Assembly: GCA_007375995.1 (NCBI GenBank)
Contig: VMFK01000042.1
Location: forward strand, 1-5,274
Length of the DNA: 5,274 bases
Reading direction: 5' to 3'
DNA from: Parcubacteria group bacterium Gr01-1014_56
Lineage (GTDB): Bacteria > Patescibacteriota > Minisyncoccia > Phycocordibacterales > SBAW01
The position numbers and the translations under genes are program-made. Of this stretch, positions 1 to 4,534 are shown one piece after another (position 1 is the stretch's first letter; each line of letters opens with the position of its first letter). The notes under the pieces were generated by a model, which saw only the letters and a list, made by a program, of their open reading frames with translations, did no database searches and had not been told where the DNA came from.

Positions 1-693
1 CCCGTTTCAGCAAGGTGGGGCAGAATGCTTGTCGAGGCCGAAGAACGTCGTGTACTTCCGGACGTGATAACCCTTGTGTCTATCATGGAACAGGGGCGAA
101 TCACGAACCGCAAGAGTAATGGATGGAAGAAGAATGCCCAGATCTCAAACTGGTCTGACGCATTTGTTCAGCTCGCCGCATACGAAGTTGCACTCGGGCT
201 GTCGCCGGATCAACTGGAAGAGCACGGCATTGAGCCGAAAGCTTTTACAGAGGCTCGAGAACAGCGGCATCGTCTGTATGCAACTCCGCAAAGTGCGTTG
301 AAAGTTAGACGCTCGACGGGGCAGGAGAAGGATATCGTGTGTTCGATTTATGCCGGCTTGGCAGACTGTCTCTACAAGAAGTCTGTCGTGCAGGGCTACA
401 AAGATAAATCGGGCGGTACACGAGATTTACCTCCAGACTCAGTGGTAGCGGGCGCACAGTGGGTCATCGGCTTGCCTTGGAATCTCCAGGTGCGAACTGA
501 CTTCGGTCCCAAAACGCTACGGCTAATCACTATGGCGACTCGAGTGGATCCTGATTTACTAAAAGAAGTTGCTCCTCATCTTGTTTTGGTAGAGGAGAAA
601 AAATCCGCCGAAGTTGCTGGCCGTAGAGTAAAGAAGGTGCAGATCTACTTCAACGGTATGCTCCTGACAGAAGAACAGAAACGAGCCTCTTAG
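1..693 (+). CDS. DEAH-box ATP-dependent RNA helicase (HrpA/HrpB-like), C-terminal part, 5' truncated by window edge
   Basis: The frame is open to the first base, giving 230 residues without the start. The beginning, PVSARWGRMLVEAEERRVLPDVITL, fits the helicase-associated HA2 region of DEAH helicases, where 'lPv.pr.grMLvEA' is followed by a helix ending 'DVITLa.ileqg'. Later segments resemble the C-terminal OB-fold region: a variable stretch with GLADCLY, then the 'LPPDSVVAGAQWVIG' type motif and a closing strand/helix 'RVDPDLLKEVAPHLV'. The ATPase core (Walker A, DEAH box, motif VI) must lie to the left, outside the window. The family unwinds RNA or RNA-protein complexes using NTP in the cytoplasm; the substrate here is unknown. 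The ATG at 25 has a purine-rich AAGGTGG upstream, but homology continues before it, so I treat it as an internal Met. A terminator follows directly. Family call is from motif recall; HrpA versus HrpB is not resolved. Confidence 0.78.
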   Translation, partial: PVSARWGRMLVEAEERRVLPDVITLVSIMEQGRITNRKSNGWKKNAQISNWSDAFVQLAAYEVALGLSPDQLEEHGIEPKAFTEAREQRHRLYATPQSALKVRRSTGQEKDIVCSIYAGLADCLYKKSVVQGYKDKSGGTRDLPPDSVVAGAQWVIGLPWNLQVRTDFGPKTLRLITMATRVDPDLLKEVAPHLVLVEEKKSAEVAGRRVKKVQIYFNGMLLTEEQKRAS

Positions 694-701
694 GGGCTTC
701 C

Positions 702-734
702 AAGGACGGATTCACACCCCGTCCTTATTTCTTT
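702..734 (+). terminator. Rho-independent terminator after the helicase gene
   Basis: An 8-bp perfect stem AAGGACGG (702-709) / CCGTCCTT (719-726) with a 9-nt loop is followed by the T-rich run ATTTCTTTG. It starts 8 nt after the helicase stop codon. The T-run leads straight into the next -10 element. Confidence 0.85.
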
Positions 735-742
735 GATACAAT
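734..742 (+). promoter_or_regulatory. Extended -10 promoter, predicted leaderless start at 749
   Basis: TG (734-735), one base, then TACAAT (737-742) matches the extended -10 form TGnTATAAT with 5 of 6 hexamer bases. No -35 hexamer is seen at 16-18 nt (a TTCACA lies 20 nt upstream, inside the terminator). The ATG at 749 begins 6 nt after the hexamer, so transcription would start at or beside the start codon. There is no Shine-Dalgarno sequence. Confidence 0.55.
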
Positions 743-748
743 AAAGTT

Positions 749-847
749 ATGCAAAAAATAACTCCGTTTTTGTGGTTCGATAACAACGCAGAGGAAGTGA
801 TGAAAAAAATCGATATCGCGGTCCTCGAAAAGGCCTATGAGGGATAG
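749..847 (+). pseudogene. Internally deleted PhnB-like VOC-family protein remnant (32 codons, in frame)
   Basis: The ORF reads MQKITPFLWFDNNAEE followed by VMKKIDIAVLEKAYEG and TAG. The first half is the typical start of PhnB-like proteins of the glyoxalase/VOC fold (often annotated as 3-demethylubiquinone-9 3-methyltransferase domain): 'M.kItPFLWFd..AEEA..FY'. The second half is the typical end of the same proteins, '..M.kMkKIDIa.L..Ay.g'. Full-length members are roughly 130-160 residues, so about 100-130 central codons, including the whole catalytic fold, are missing while the reading frame, start and stop are kept. The result cannot form a VOC domain. It lies between a terminator/promoter unit and the SWIB gene. 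The deletion could be real, recent decay, or an assembly collapse; a functional micropeptide is possible but less likely. Confidence 0.72.
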
Positions 848-878
848 CTTGACAGCCTCGAGTTGCGCTCTAAATCTA

Positions 879-887
879 TGCTATAAC
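879..887 (+). promoter_or_regulatory. Probable extended -10 promoter for the SWIB-methyltransferase pair
   Basis: TG (879-880), C, TATAAC (882-887) fits TGnTATAAT with 5 of 6 hexamer bases. A perfect TTGACA at 849-854 is 27 nt upstream, too far to be its -35. Predicted start is near 894, giving a leader of about 27 nt that is AT-rich and lacks a Shine-Dalgarno site. An alternative poor hexamer TAATTT (909-914) sits exactly 6 nt before the ATG, the spacing of the leaderless starts elsewhere in the window. Confidence 0.45.
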
Positions 888-920
888 TATAGGATTCTTA
901 CTATTAAATAATTTTAATAC

Positions 921-1175
921 ATGGCAAATGCTAATTCTGCGTTCATGAAGCCGATGAAGATCAGCTCGGATCTCGCTGTTATTGTTGGCGCAGGGCCAAT
1001 GCCCCGCTCGGAAGTAGTCAAGAAACTCTGGGTGTATATCAAGAAGAACGATCTACAGGATCCTACCAACAAGCGCAACATTAACGCTGACGAGGACCTC
1101 AAGAAGGTATTTGGCGGACAAAAGACCGTCTCAATGTTTGAGATGACAAAGCTCGTCTCCAAACACCTCTCTTAA
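921..1175 (+). CDS. Stand-alone SWIB/MDM2-domain protein
   Basis: The 84-residue product is almost entirely one SWIB domain (about residues 10-83). The diagnostic pattern is clear: 'MKPMKISSDLAVIVG' (strand and first helix), 'MPRSEVVKKLWVYIKKNDLQDP' (the conserved helix and loop of the family), 'NKRNINADEDLKKVFGG' (the conserved NKR.I..D..L..vfg segment), and the last helix 'MFEMTKLVSKHL'. The domain is best known from SWI/SNF-type chromatin complexes and from chlamydial proteins. Stand-alone bacterial copies exist, and a nucleoid or DNA-topology role has been proposed but is not established here. The high Lys content would suit nucleic-acid association (inference). The ATG at 921 is the only start that leaves the complete domain without extra sequence. 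No ribosome binding site is visible. The methyltransferase follows after 36 nt with no terminator between them, so co-transcription is likely. Confidence 0.88.
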   Translation: MANANSAFMKPMKISSDLAVIVGAGPMPRSEVVKKLWVYIKKNDLQDPTNKRNINADEDLKKVFGGQKTVSMFEMTKLVSKHLS

Positions 1176-1211
1176 TTGGCCGCCAGAAGTGCTCACCTCT
1201 CGCCCCCGCCA

Positions 1212-1961
1212 ATGAACAAGAAAGACACATCATGGGGCAAGGTGGCAGGGTGGTATAGCGAATATCTTGAGGGTGAGGACACGTTTCAAACAAAAGTAAT
1301 CCTGCCTAACCTTATGCGCGTGCTCTCGCTTAAGGGGGGCGAGCACGTGCTTGACCTTGCCTGTGGGCAAGGGTTTTTTGCACGCGAGTTTGCTAGAGCG
1401 GGTGCCCAGGTGGTTGGCACAGATATCTCCGCAGAACTTATCGCTCAGGCAAAAGAGCAGGGCGGCCAAGTTGCCTACCATGTCGCAGAAGCCTCTAAAC
1501 TTTCTTTTGCAAGGGAGGGCGAGTTTGATGTGGTGGTATGCGTACTAGCGCTCCAAAATATTGAGGACCTCGGCGCGGTCTGTAAAGAAGTGGCGCGTGT
1601 ACTAAAACCAGGCGGGCGTTTTGTTATGATAGTTAACCACCCTGCGTTTCGCGTCCTTAAACGCTCAAGCTGGGGTTTTGACGAGGAGGCGAGTGTGCAA
1701 TATCGGCGAGTTGACGGGTATCTCTCGGCAGCAAAAATTTTAATCGACATGCATCCGGGGAAGAGTGCTGCCACAGAGACTGTCTCTTATCACCGTTCGC
1801 TCCAAGATTTTTTTAAAGCACTTACAGTACATGGTTTTGCTGTCAGCAAACTTGAGGAGTGGATCTCGCACAAAGTGAGCGAGCAAGGCCCGCGACAAAA
1901 AGCCGAAAATACCGCGCGCAAAGAGATCCCGCTGTTTATGTTGCTTGAAGCGCGGCGGTAA
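1212..1961 (+). CDS. Class I SAM-dependent methyltransferase (Methyltransf_11 type), substrate unknown
   Basis: The 249-residue product has the Rossmann-like methyltransferase order. Motif I is VLDLACGQGFFAREFA (residues 46-61; the glycine-rich SAM loop is DLACGQG). Motif II is VVGTDIS (67-73), with D71 expected to bind the ribose hydroxyls. 'EFDVVVCVLALQNIEDL' (104-120) is the motif IV region, and VLKPGGRFVMIVNHPAFR (130-147) covers the following helix and strand. The C-terminal part (about 148-249) has the 'YHRSLQDFFKALTVHGFAVSKLEEW' helix-strand common in small-molecule or quinone-type methyltransferases, but no substrate can be assigned. I chose the ATG at 1212; an in-frame TTG at 1176, right after the SWIB stop, would add only a low-complexity 12-residue stretch. 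No Shine-Dalgarno is visible, so translation may be coupled to SWIB on one transcript. The 3' end contains the promoter of the next gene. Confidence 0.85.
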   Translation: MNKKDTSWGKVAGWYSEYLEGEDTFQTKVILPNLMRVLSLKGGEHVLDLACGQGFFAREFARAGAQVVGTDISAELIAQAKEQGGQVAYHVAEASKLSFAREGEFDVVVCVLALQNIEDLGAVCKEVARVLKPGGRFVMIVNHPAFRVLKRSSWGFDEEASVQYRRVDGYLSAAKILIDMHPGKSAATETVSYHRSLQDFFKALTVHGFAVSKLEEWISHKVSEQGPRQKAENTARKEIPLFMLLEARR

Positions 1962-1974
1962 TTTTAGATATACT
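1945..1974 (+). promoter_or_regulatory. Promoter at the end of the methyltransferase gene, driving the gene at 1984
   Basis: TTGAAG (1945-1950; 4 of 6 matches to the -35 consensus) and TATACT (1969-1974; 5 of 6) are separated by 18 nt. The -35 lies inside the final methyltransferase codons and the -10 sits just after its stop. The ATG at 1984 starts 9 nt after the hexamer, so the leader would be at most a few bases, with no ribosome binding site. Confidence 0.55.
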
Positions 1975-1983
1975 ATCCTTAGT

Positions 1984-2517
1984 ATGCGTATGCCACTGTG
2001 GTTATGGTCGCTTACCGGTGTCGCAATTATTGCGGTCGCGCTTTACGCTGCCGTACTTGCGGGGTGGGTATTTTCTACACCGCCTGTGCCCGATAGCGTT
2101 TTCTGCACTCAAGATGCTATGCAGTGCCCTGACGGCTCGTATGTCGGCCGCACCGGCCCCAACTGCGAGTTTGTTTGCCCTGTTACCACTACACCTACTA
2201 CTCCGACTCAAGTAACCGTTGAAGCGCAGATAGGGAAGAGCGCTACAGCGCTCGGCGTCGACATCCTCCCGCTTGAGGTTGTTGAAGATAGCCGATGCCC
2301 TGTCGATGTGCAGTGTGTTTGGGCGGGGAGGGTAAGTGTCTCGGTGCGTATCCACAGCGCAATGGGAGAGAGCACTATGACATTTACCCCGGGCACACCT
2401 GTCACTACCGAAGCACAGACAATTACCTTACTTGATGTCAAGCCCAGCCCGTACGCAGGAGTAACGATAAAACAGTCACAATACGTATTTATATTTCAGA
2501 TTGAGAAGCGTAAGTAA
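1984..2517 (+). CDS. Membrane-anchored extracytoplasmic Cys-rich protein of unknown function
   Basis: The 177-residue product starts with an uncleaved-looking signal anchor (hydrophobic residues about 5-30) and no lipobox. A short linker follows, then a four-cysteine module (C41, C48, C61, C65) containing CPDGSYVGRTGPNCEF, a sequence I recall as recurrent in envelope proteins of Parcubacteria-type genomes. After a Thr/Pro linker (67-75) comes a second region (about 77-175) predicted to be mostly beta. It has a motif with two cysteines, 'VVEDSRCPVDVQCVWAG' (99-115), and ends with short strands such as 'YVFIFQIEK'. The even number of cysteines in each region suggests disulfides outside the cytoplasm. 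I use ATG 1984; the upstream in-frame TTG at 1945 lies within the methyltransferase gene and upstream of the -10, so the longer form is unlikely. Its role is not known; a surface or binding function is only inferred. Confidence 0.8.
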   Translation: MRMPLWLWSLTGVAIIAVALYAAVLAGWVFSTPPVPDSVFCTQDAMQCPDGSYVGRTGPNCEFVCPVTTTPTTPTQVTVEAQIGKSATALGVDILPLEVVEDSRCPVDVQCVWAGRVSVSVRIHSAMGESTMTFTPGTPVTTEAQTITLLDVKPSPYAGVTIKQSQYVFIFQIEKRK

Positions 2518-2554
2518 GTTGCAATATTTGGGGCGCTCGCCCGTCTACACCAAC

Positions 2555-2579
2555 GTAGGGAAAGCCCTACAAAACTTTT
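2555..2579 (+). terminator. Possible weak rho-independent terminator
   Basis: A 6-bp stem GTAGGG (2555-2560) / CCCTAC (2565-2570) with loop AAAG is followed by AAAACTTTT, a poor and displaced T-run. Another small hairpin (GGGC-gctc-GCCC, 2531-2542) lies upstream. Position between two separately promoted genes is the main support. Confidence 0.4.
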
Positions 2580-2610
2580 AGTCATTATTTATTAGCCCAG
2601 TCTTGACATT

Positions 2611-3873
2611 ATGAAATTAAAAACACGCATATTCCTCGCATCAACGGCAGGCGGCCTTATGGCTTTAGCCGGTACGGCGGCTCTCGCAGCAGCGGCAGTA
2701 ACGCCAACTGTGACTGCGACCGTGCAAAACAGCAGCAATGTGAACATAACTTCGGCTCTTGTAGGTTCTTCAGTTCATGCAGCCGTAACGGTTGCTTCTT
2801 CCAGTGCTCCCGCAAGCCCCACCGGCACCGTGGACTTTAACCTGTATGCTAACCAGACCTGTACTGGCTCACCGCTTGCTCAAACAGGCGTAGCCCTCGT
2901 CAATGGTTCGGCTTCCTCAAGCAATACAATCCTCACCGCAGCTGGTCTCTCATATAAGGTCCATTACAGTGGGCAGACCGATCTCTACACCGAAGCTGAC
3001 TCTACTTGTGCTAGCATCCAGGCCGCGCAGGTTGCTCCGGCAATCAGCCTCTCGCTCTCGAATAACAATGTGCAAGCAGGGAGCTTCGTGTACGGTATCC
3101 CGAACTTAACTGGTGAGACCGCTACCGCAAGCGGAACTTTGCAGTACAACGTGTACTCAAACAACACCTGCTCGACACTCACGCTTAATGCAGGCCAGAA
3201 AGCAGTAACAAACGGCTCGACACCAAATTCAGATTCATTCCAGTTCAACACACCAGGCACTTACTACTGGCGGGTAGCCTACTCAGGCGACCTCAACAAC
3301 ACGGCTACAACAAGTGTCTGTGGCACTGTGCTCACGGTTGTTGCAACATCAACCCCGCCGCTACCGCCCACTGGTGCAGGTACGATCAGCGGTACAGTGT
3401 TTAACGACCTCAATCGTGACCGGGATCAGGACGCTGGTGAACCGGGCATCTCAGGCGTTACCATACGGCTTCAGCAAAAAGCAACAACTACCGCTCGGTG
3501 GTGGAAGGAGAGTAAAAAATATAGGAAACTCATTATTGCAACCACCACGACCGACAGCAACGGCAATTACTCCTTCGCTAACCTTGGTGCCGGCACCTAT
3601 GTTGTCGAGCAAAAGGAGCTTGAGGGGTGGAAGCAGAGAAGTTCTGACAGGCGACGCGTAGTGCTTGATAGCACCCATACGTCTGCAGATGTCGACTTTG
3701 CCAATGTTGAAAAGAAAGATAAAGATAAGGACGACAAAGACAAAGAACATGAAGGCAAAGGAAAAGATAAGGATGACGATTGGCACGACAATGGTAAACA
3801 TAGGGGGTGGGAGCGCTTCATCGGTAACCTTAATATATTGAACTTCGACGGTTGGATAAGGTGGAATAGATAA
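2611..3873 (+). CDS. Secreted multidomain protein: two Ig-like domains, SdrD-B-like domain, charged tail
   Basis: The 420-residue product begins with a Sec signal peptide (MKLKTR, hydrophobic 7-28; cleavage probably after the Ala-rich stretch near residue 27). Two Ig-like repeats follow, about 31-140 and 142-245. Each contains a G-T-[VL]-x-[FY]-N-[LV]-Y strand (SPTGTVDFNLY, TASGTLQYNVY), a '.Y.V.YSG' or '.WRVAYSGD' strand, and two cysteines about 50 residues apart (C84/C133, C186/C237), probably disulfide pairs. A Pro-rich linker (249-254) leads to one SdrD-B/Cna-B-like domain (about 258-366). Its start, GTVFNDLNRDRDQDAGEPGISGV, has the acidic D/N ladder that binds calcium in this family, and 'TDSNGNYSFANLGAGTYVVEQ' is its conserved end. 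Residues 367-390 are almost only Lys, Asp and Glu, and the last 30 hold four Trp. There is no LPXTG motif or C-terminal membrane helix, so the mode of attachment is unclear. No ribosome binding site is visible upstream of the ATG. Adhesion or a surface-layer role is an inference. Confidence 0.82.
   Translation: MKLKTRIFLASTAGGLMALAGTAALAAAAVTPTVTATVQNSSNVNITSALVGSSVHAAVTVASSSAPASPTGTVDFNLYANQTCTGSPLAQTGVALVNGSASSSNTILTAAGLSYKVHYSGQTDLYTEADSTCASIQAAQVAPAISLSLSNNNVQAGSFVYGIPNLTGETATASGTLQYNVYSNNTCSTLTLNAGQKAVTNGSTPNSDSFQFNTPGTYYWRVAYSGDLNNTATTSVCGTVLTVVATSTPPLPPTGAGTISGTVFNDLNRDRDQDAGEPGISGVTIRLQQKATTTARWWKESKKYRKLIIATTTTDSNGNYSFANLGAGTYVVEQKELEGWKQRSSDRRRVVLDSTHTSADVDFANVEKKDKDKDDKDKEHEGKGKDKDDDWHDNGKHRGWERFIGNLNILNFDGWIRWNR
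3712..3780 (+). repeat. Lys/Asp low-complexity coding repeat
   Basis: Repeated AAAGAT/GATAAG/GACGAC-type codons encode a run of alternating Lys and Asp with a few Glu, Gly and His (residues 368-390 of the secreted protein). This is likely a flexible, charged spacer, and such repeats tend to vary in length between strains. Confidence 0.7.
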
Positions 3874-3888
3874 GCACTTTCAAAGTAG

Positions 3889-3922
3889 TAACAAAACCCG
3901 CCCATAAGGGCGGGTTTTGTTA
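3889..3922 (+). terminator. Strong rho-independent terminator, perfect 15-bp stem
   Basis: TAACAAAACCCGCCC (3889-3903) pairs perfectly with 3908-3922 around an ATAA loop. The G+C core is followed by TTTTGTTA, and the complementary A-run on the left makes it usable on both strands. It closes the secreted-protein gene 15 nt after its stop. Its right arm contains the TG and the first bases of the next promoter. Confidence 0.92.
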
Positions 3923-3926
3923 TAGT
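3918..3926 (+). promoter_or_regulatory. Extended -10 promoter of msrA, overlapping the terminator
   Basis: TG (3918-3919), T, TATAGT (3921-3926) matches TGnTATAAT with 5 of 6 hexamer bases. The TG and the first two bases of the hexamer lie in the terminator stem. The msrA ATG starts 6 nt after the hexamer, predicting a leaderless mRNA. AAAGG at 3927-3931 is too close to the ATG to act as a ribosome binding site. Confidence 0.6.
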
Positions 3927-3932
3927 AAAGGT

Positions 3933-4484
3933 ATGGATACTGAAACGATTGTCCTGGGTGGTGGGTGCTTTTGGTGTACCGAGGCGGTCTTTGGGATGCT
4001 TAAAGGCATTACGAGTGTCGAGCCGGGCTATGCAGGCCCCGTTAGAAGCGCCGCTTCTAACGGGGCGGGCGGGCCTACTTACGAAGAAGTAAGTACTGGA
4101 AAAACTCCGTATATTGAGGTAATAAAAATAGAATACAACCCTGACCAAATTGCATTTGAAGAGATCTTGCAAGTGTTTTTTGAGACGCATGACCCAACAA
4201 CGCCTAACCGGCAAGGCAATGACGTCGGGCCCCAATACCACTCGGCTGTTTTTTATATGACGCAGAGACAGAAAGAAAAAACCGAACACTACATAAAACT
4301 GGTCGCTAAAAGATATGCCAAGCCGATTGTCACTATTATGGCGCCGCTTGACACCTTTTATAAGGCAGAGGATTATCACCAAAAGTACTACGAGAACCAC
4401 AAAGACGCTGGCTACTGCGTAGTTGTGATCGACCCGAAGATCGAGAAAGTTCAAACAAAATTTGCCAACCTCTTGAAAGAGTAG
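3933..4484 (+). CDS. msrA: Peptide-methionine (S)-S-oxide reductase MsrA
   Basis: MsrA reduces the S-epimer of methionine sulfoxide in proteins or free form, repairing oxidative damage in the cytoplasm. The 183-residue product starts almost at the catalytic motif GGGCFWCTEAVF; C12 of GCFW is the nucleophile. Other hallmarks are GYAG (32-35), PTYEEV (48-53), E62 in 'YIEVIKIEYNP' (the expected catalytic acid), 'FFETHDPTTPNRQGNDVGPQYHSAVFY' (82-108, with D97 and Y102 of the substrate pocket), and 'EDYHQKYY' (146-153). C162 in 'AGYCVV' is a candidate resolving cysteine. Oddities: the usual GYAGG-xxx-N-PTYE loop is longer by about 7 residues and is largely encoded by a perfect palindrome (4036-4066), and the usual 'VCSGTTGHAE' reads VSTGKTPYIE. 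Active-site residues are intact, so it is probably functional. No MsrB domain is fused. The gene for the next protein is promoted from within its 3' end. Confidence 0.95.
   Translation: MDTETIVLGGGCFWCTEAVFGMLKGITSVEPGYAGPVRSAASNGAGGPTYEEVSTGKTPYIEVIKIEYNPDQIAFEEILQVFFETHDPTTPNRQGNDVGPQYHSAVFYMTQRQKEKTEHYIKLVAKRYAKPIVTIMAPLDTFYKAEDYHQKYYENHKDAGYCVVVIDPKIEKVQTKFANLLKE
4036..4066. repeat. 31-nt perfect palindrome inside msrA (possible mobile palindromic element)
   Basis: Left arm GCCCCGTTAGAAGC (4036-4049) and right arm GCTTCTAACGGGGC (4053-4066) are exact reverse complements with the 3-nt loop GCC. The element is read in frame as residues 35-45 of MsrA, with the translation P-V-R-S-A-A-S-N-G from 36 to 44. 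It coincides with a lengthened loop compared with other MsrA proteins. A perfect 14-bp stem is not required by the protein sequence, which points to an inserted element, not chance. Confidence 0.75.
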
Positions 4485-4490
4485 TACAAT
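4462..4490 (+). promoter_or_regulatory. Near-consensus promoter inside the msrA 3' end
   Basis: TTGCCA (4462-4467; 5 of 6 matches) and TACAAT (4485-4490; 5 of 6) are spaced by exactly 17 nt. The -10 starts on the base after the msrA stop codon. Predicted start is near 4497, giving a leader of about 38 nt before the ATG at 4535. Confidence 0.75.
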
Positions 4491-4523
4491 CTCGCCAGAC
4501 GTTGTTTCAACTCAAAAACTCAT

Positions 4524-4528
4524 GGAGG
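4524..4528 (+). promoter_or_regulatory. Shine-Dalgarno site deciding the start at 4535
   Basis: GGAGG followed by AAAATC places the ATG 6 nt downstream, an ideal spacing. It is the only strong ribosome binding site attached to a gene start in this window, and it rules out the in-frame TTG at 4502. Confidence 0.85.
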
Positions 4529-4534
4529 AAAATC

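Noticed and set aside
684..698. Short hairpin AGCC/GGCT around the helicase stop codon
   Set aside because: Only 4 bp plus a wobble pair and no T-run; the true terminator lies just downstream at 702-734.
849..854. Perfect TTGACA after the PhnB-like remnant
   Set aside because: The best -10 candidate (TATAAC at 882) is 27 nt away and the hexamers at 16-18 nt are poor, so it is not convincing as a -35 for the SWIB gene.
1176..1211. TTG start extending the methyltransferase by 12 residues
   Set aside because: The extension is Ser/Pro-rich and outside the family fold. ATG 1212 gives a normal N-terminus.
1945..1983. TTG start extending the Cys-rich membrane protein by 13 residues
   Set aside because: It overlaps the methyltransferase end and lies upstream of the predicted -10, so such an mRNA would have to come from readthrough. 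ATG 1984 puts the signal anchor at the N-terminus.
2603..2608. Perfect TTGACA two bases before the ATG at 2611
   Set aside because: No -10 hexamer lies at a usable distance downstream, and a start from it would fall inside the gene. It is probably a chance match.
3597..4454. A 285-codon open frame on the minus strand
   Set aside because: It runs antisense across the secreted-protein tail, the terminator and most of msrA. Its product is low-complexity and unlike any family, while the + strand genes have clear motifs. The Lys/Asp repeat and the palindrome explain why this frame stays open.
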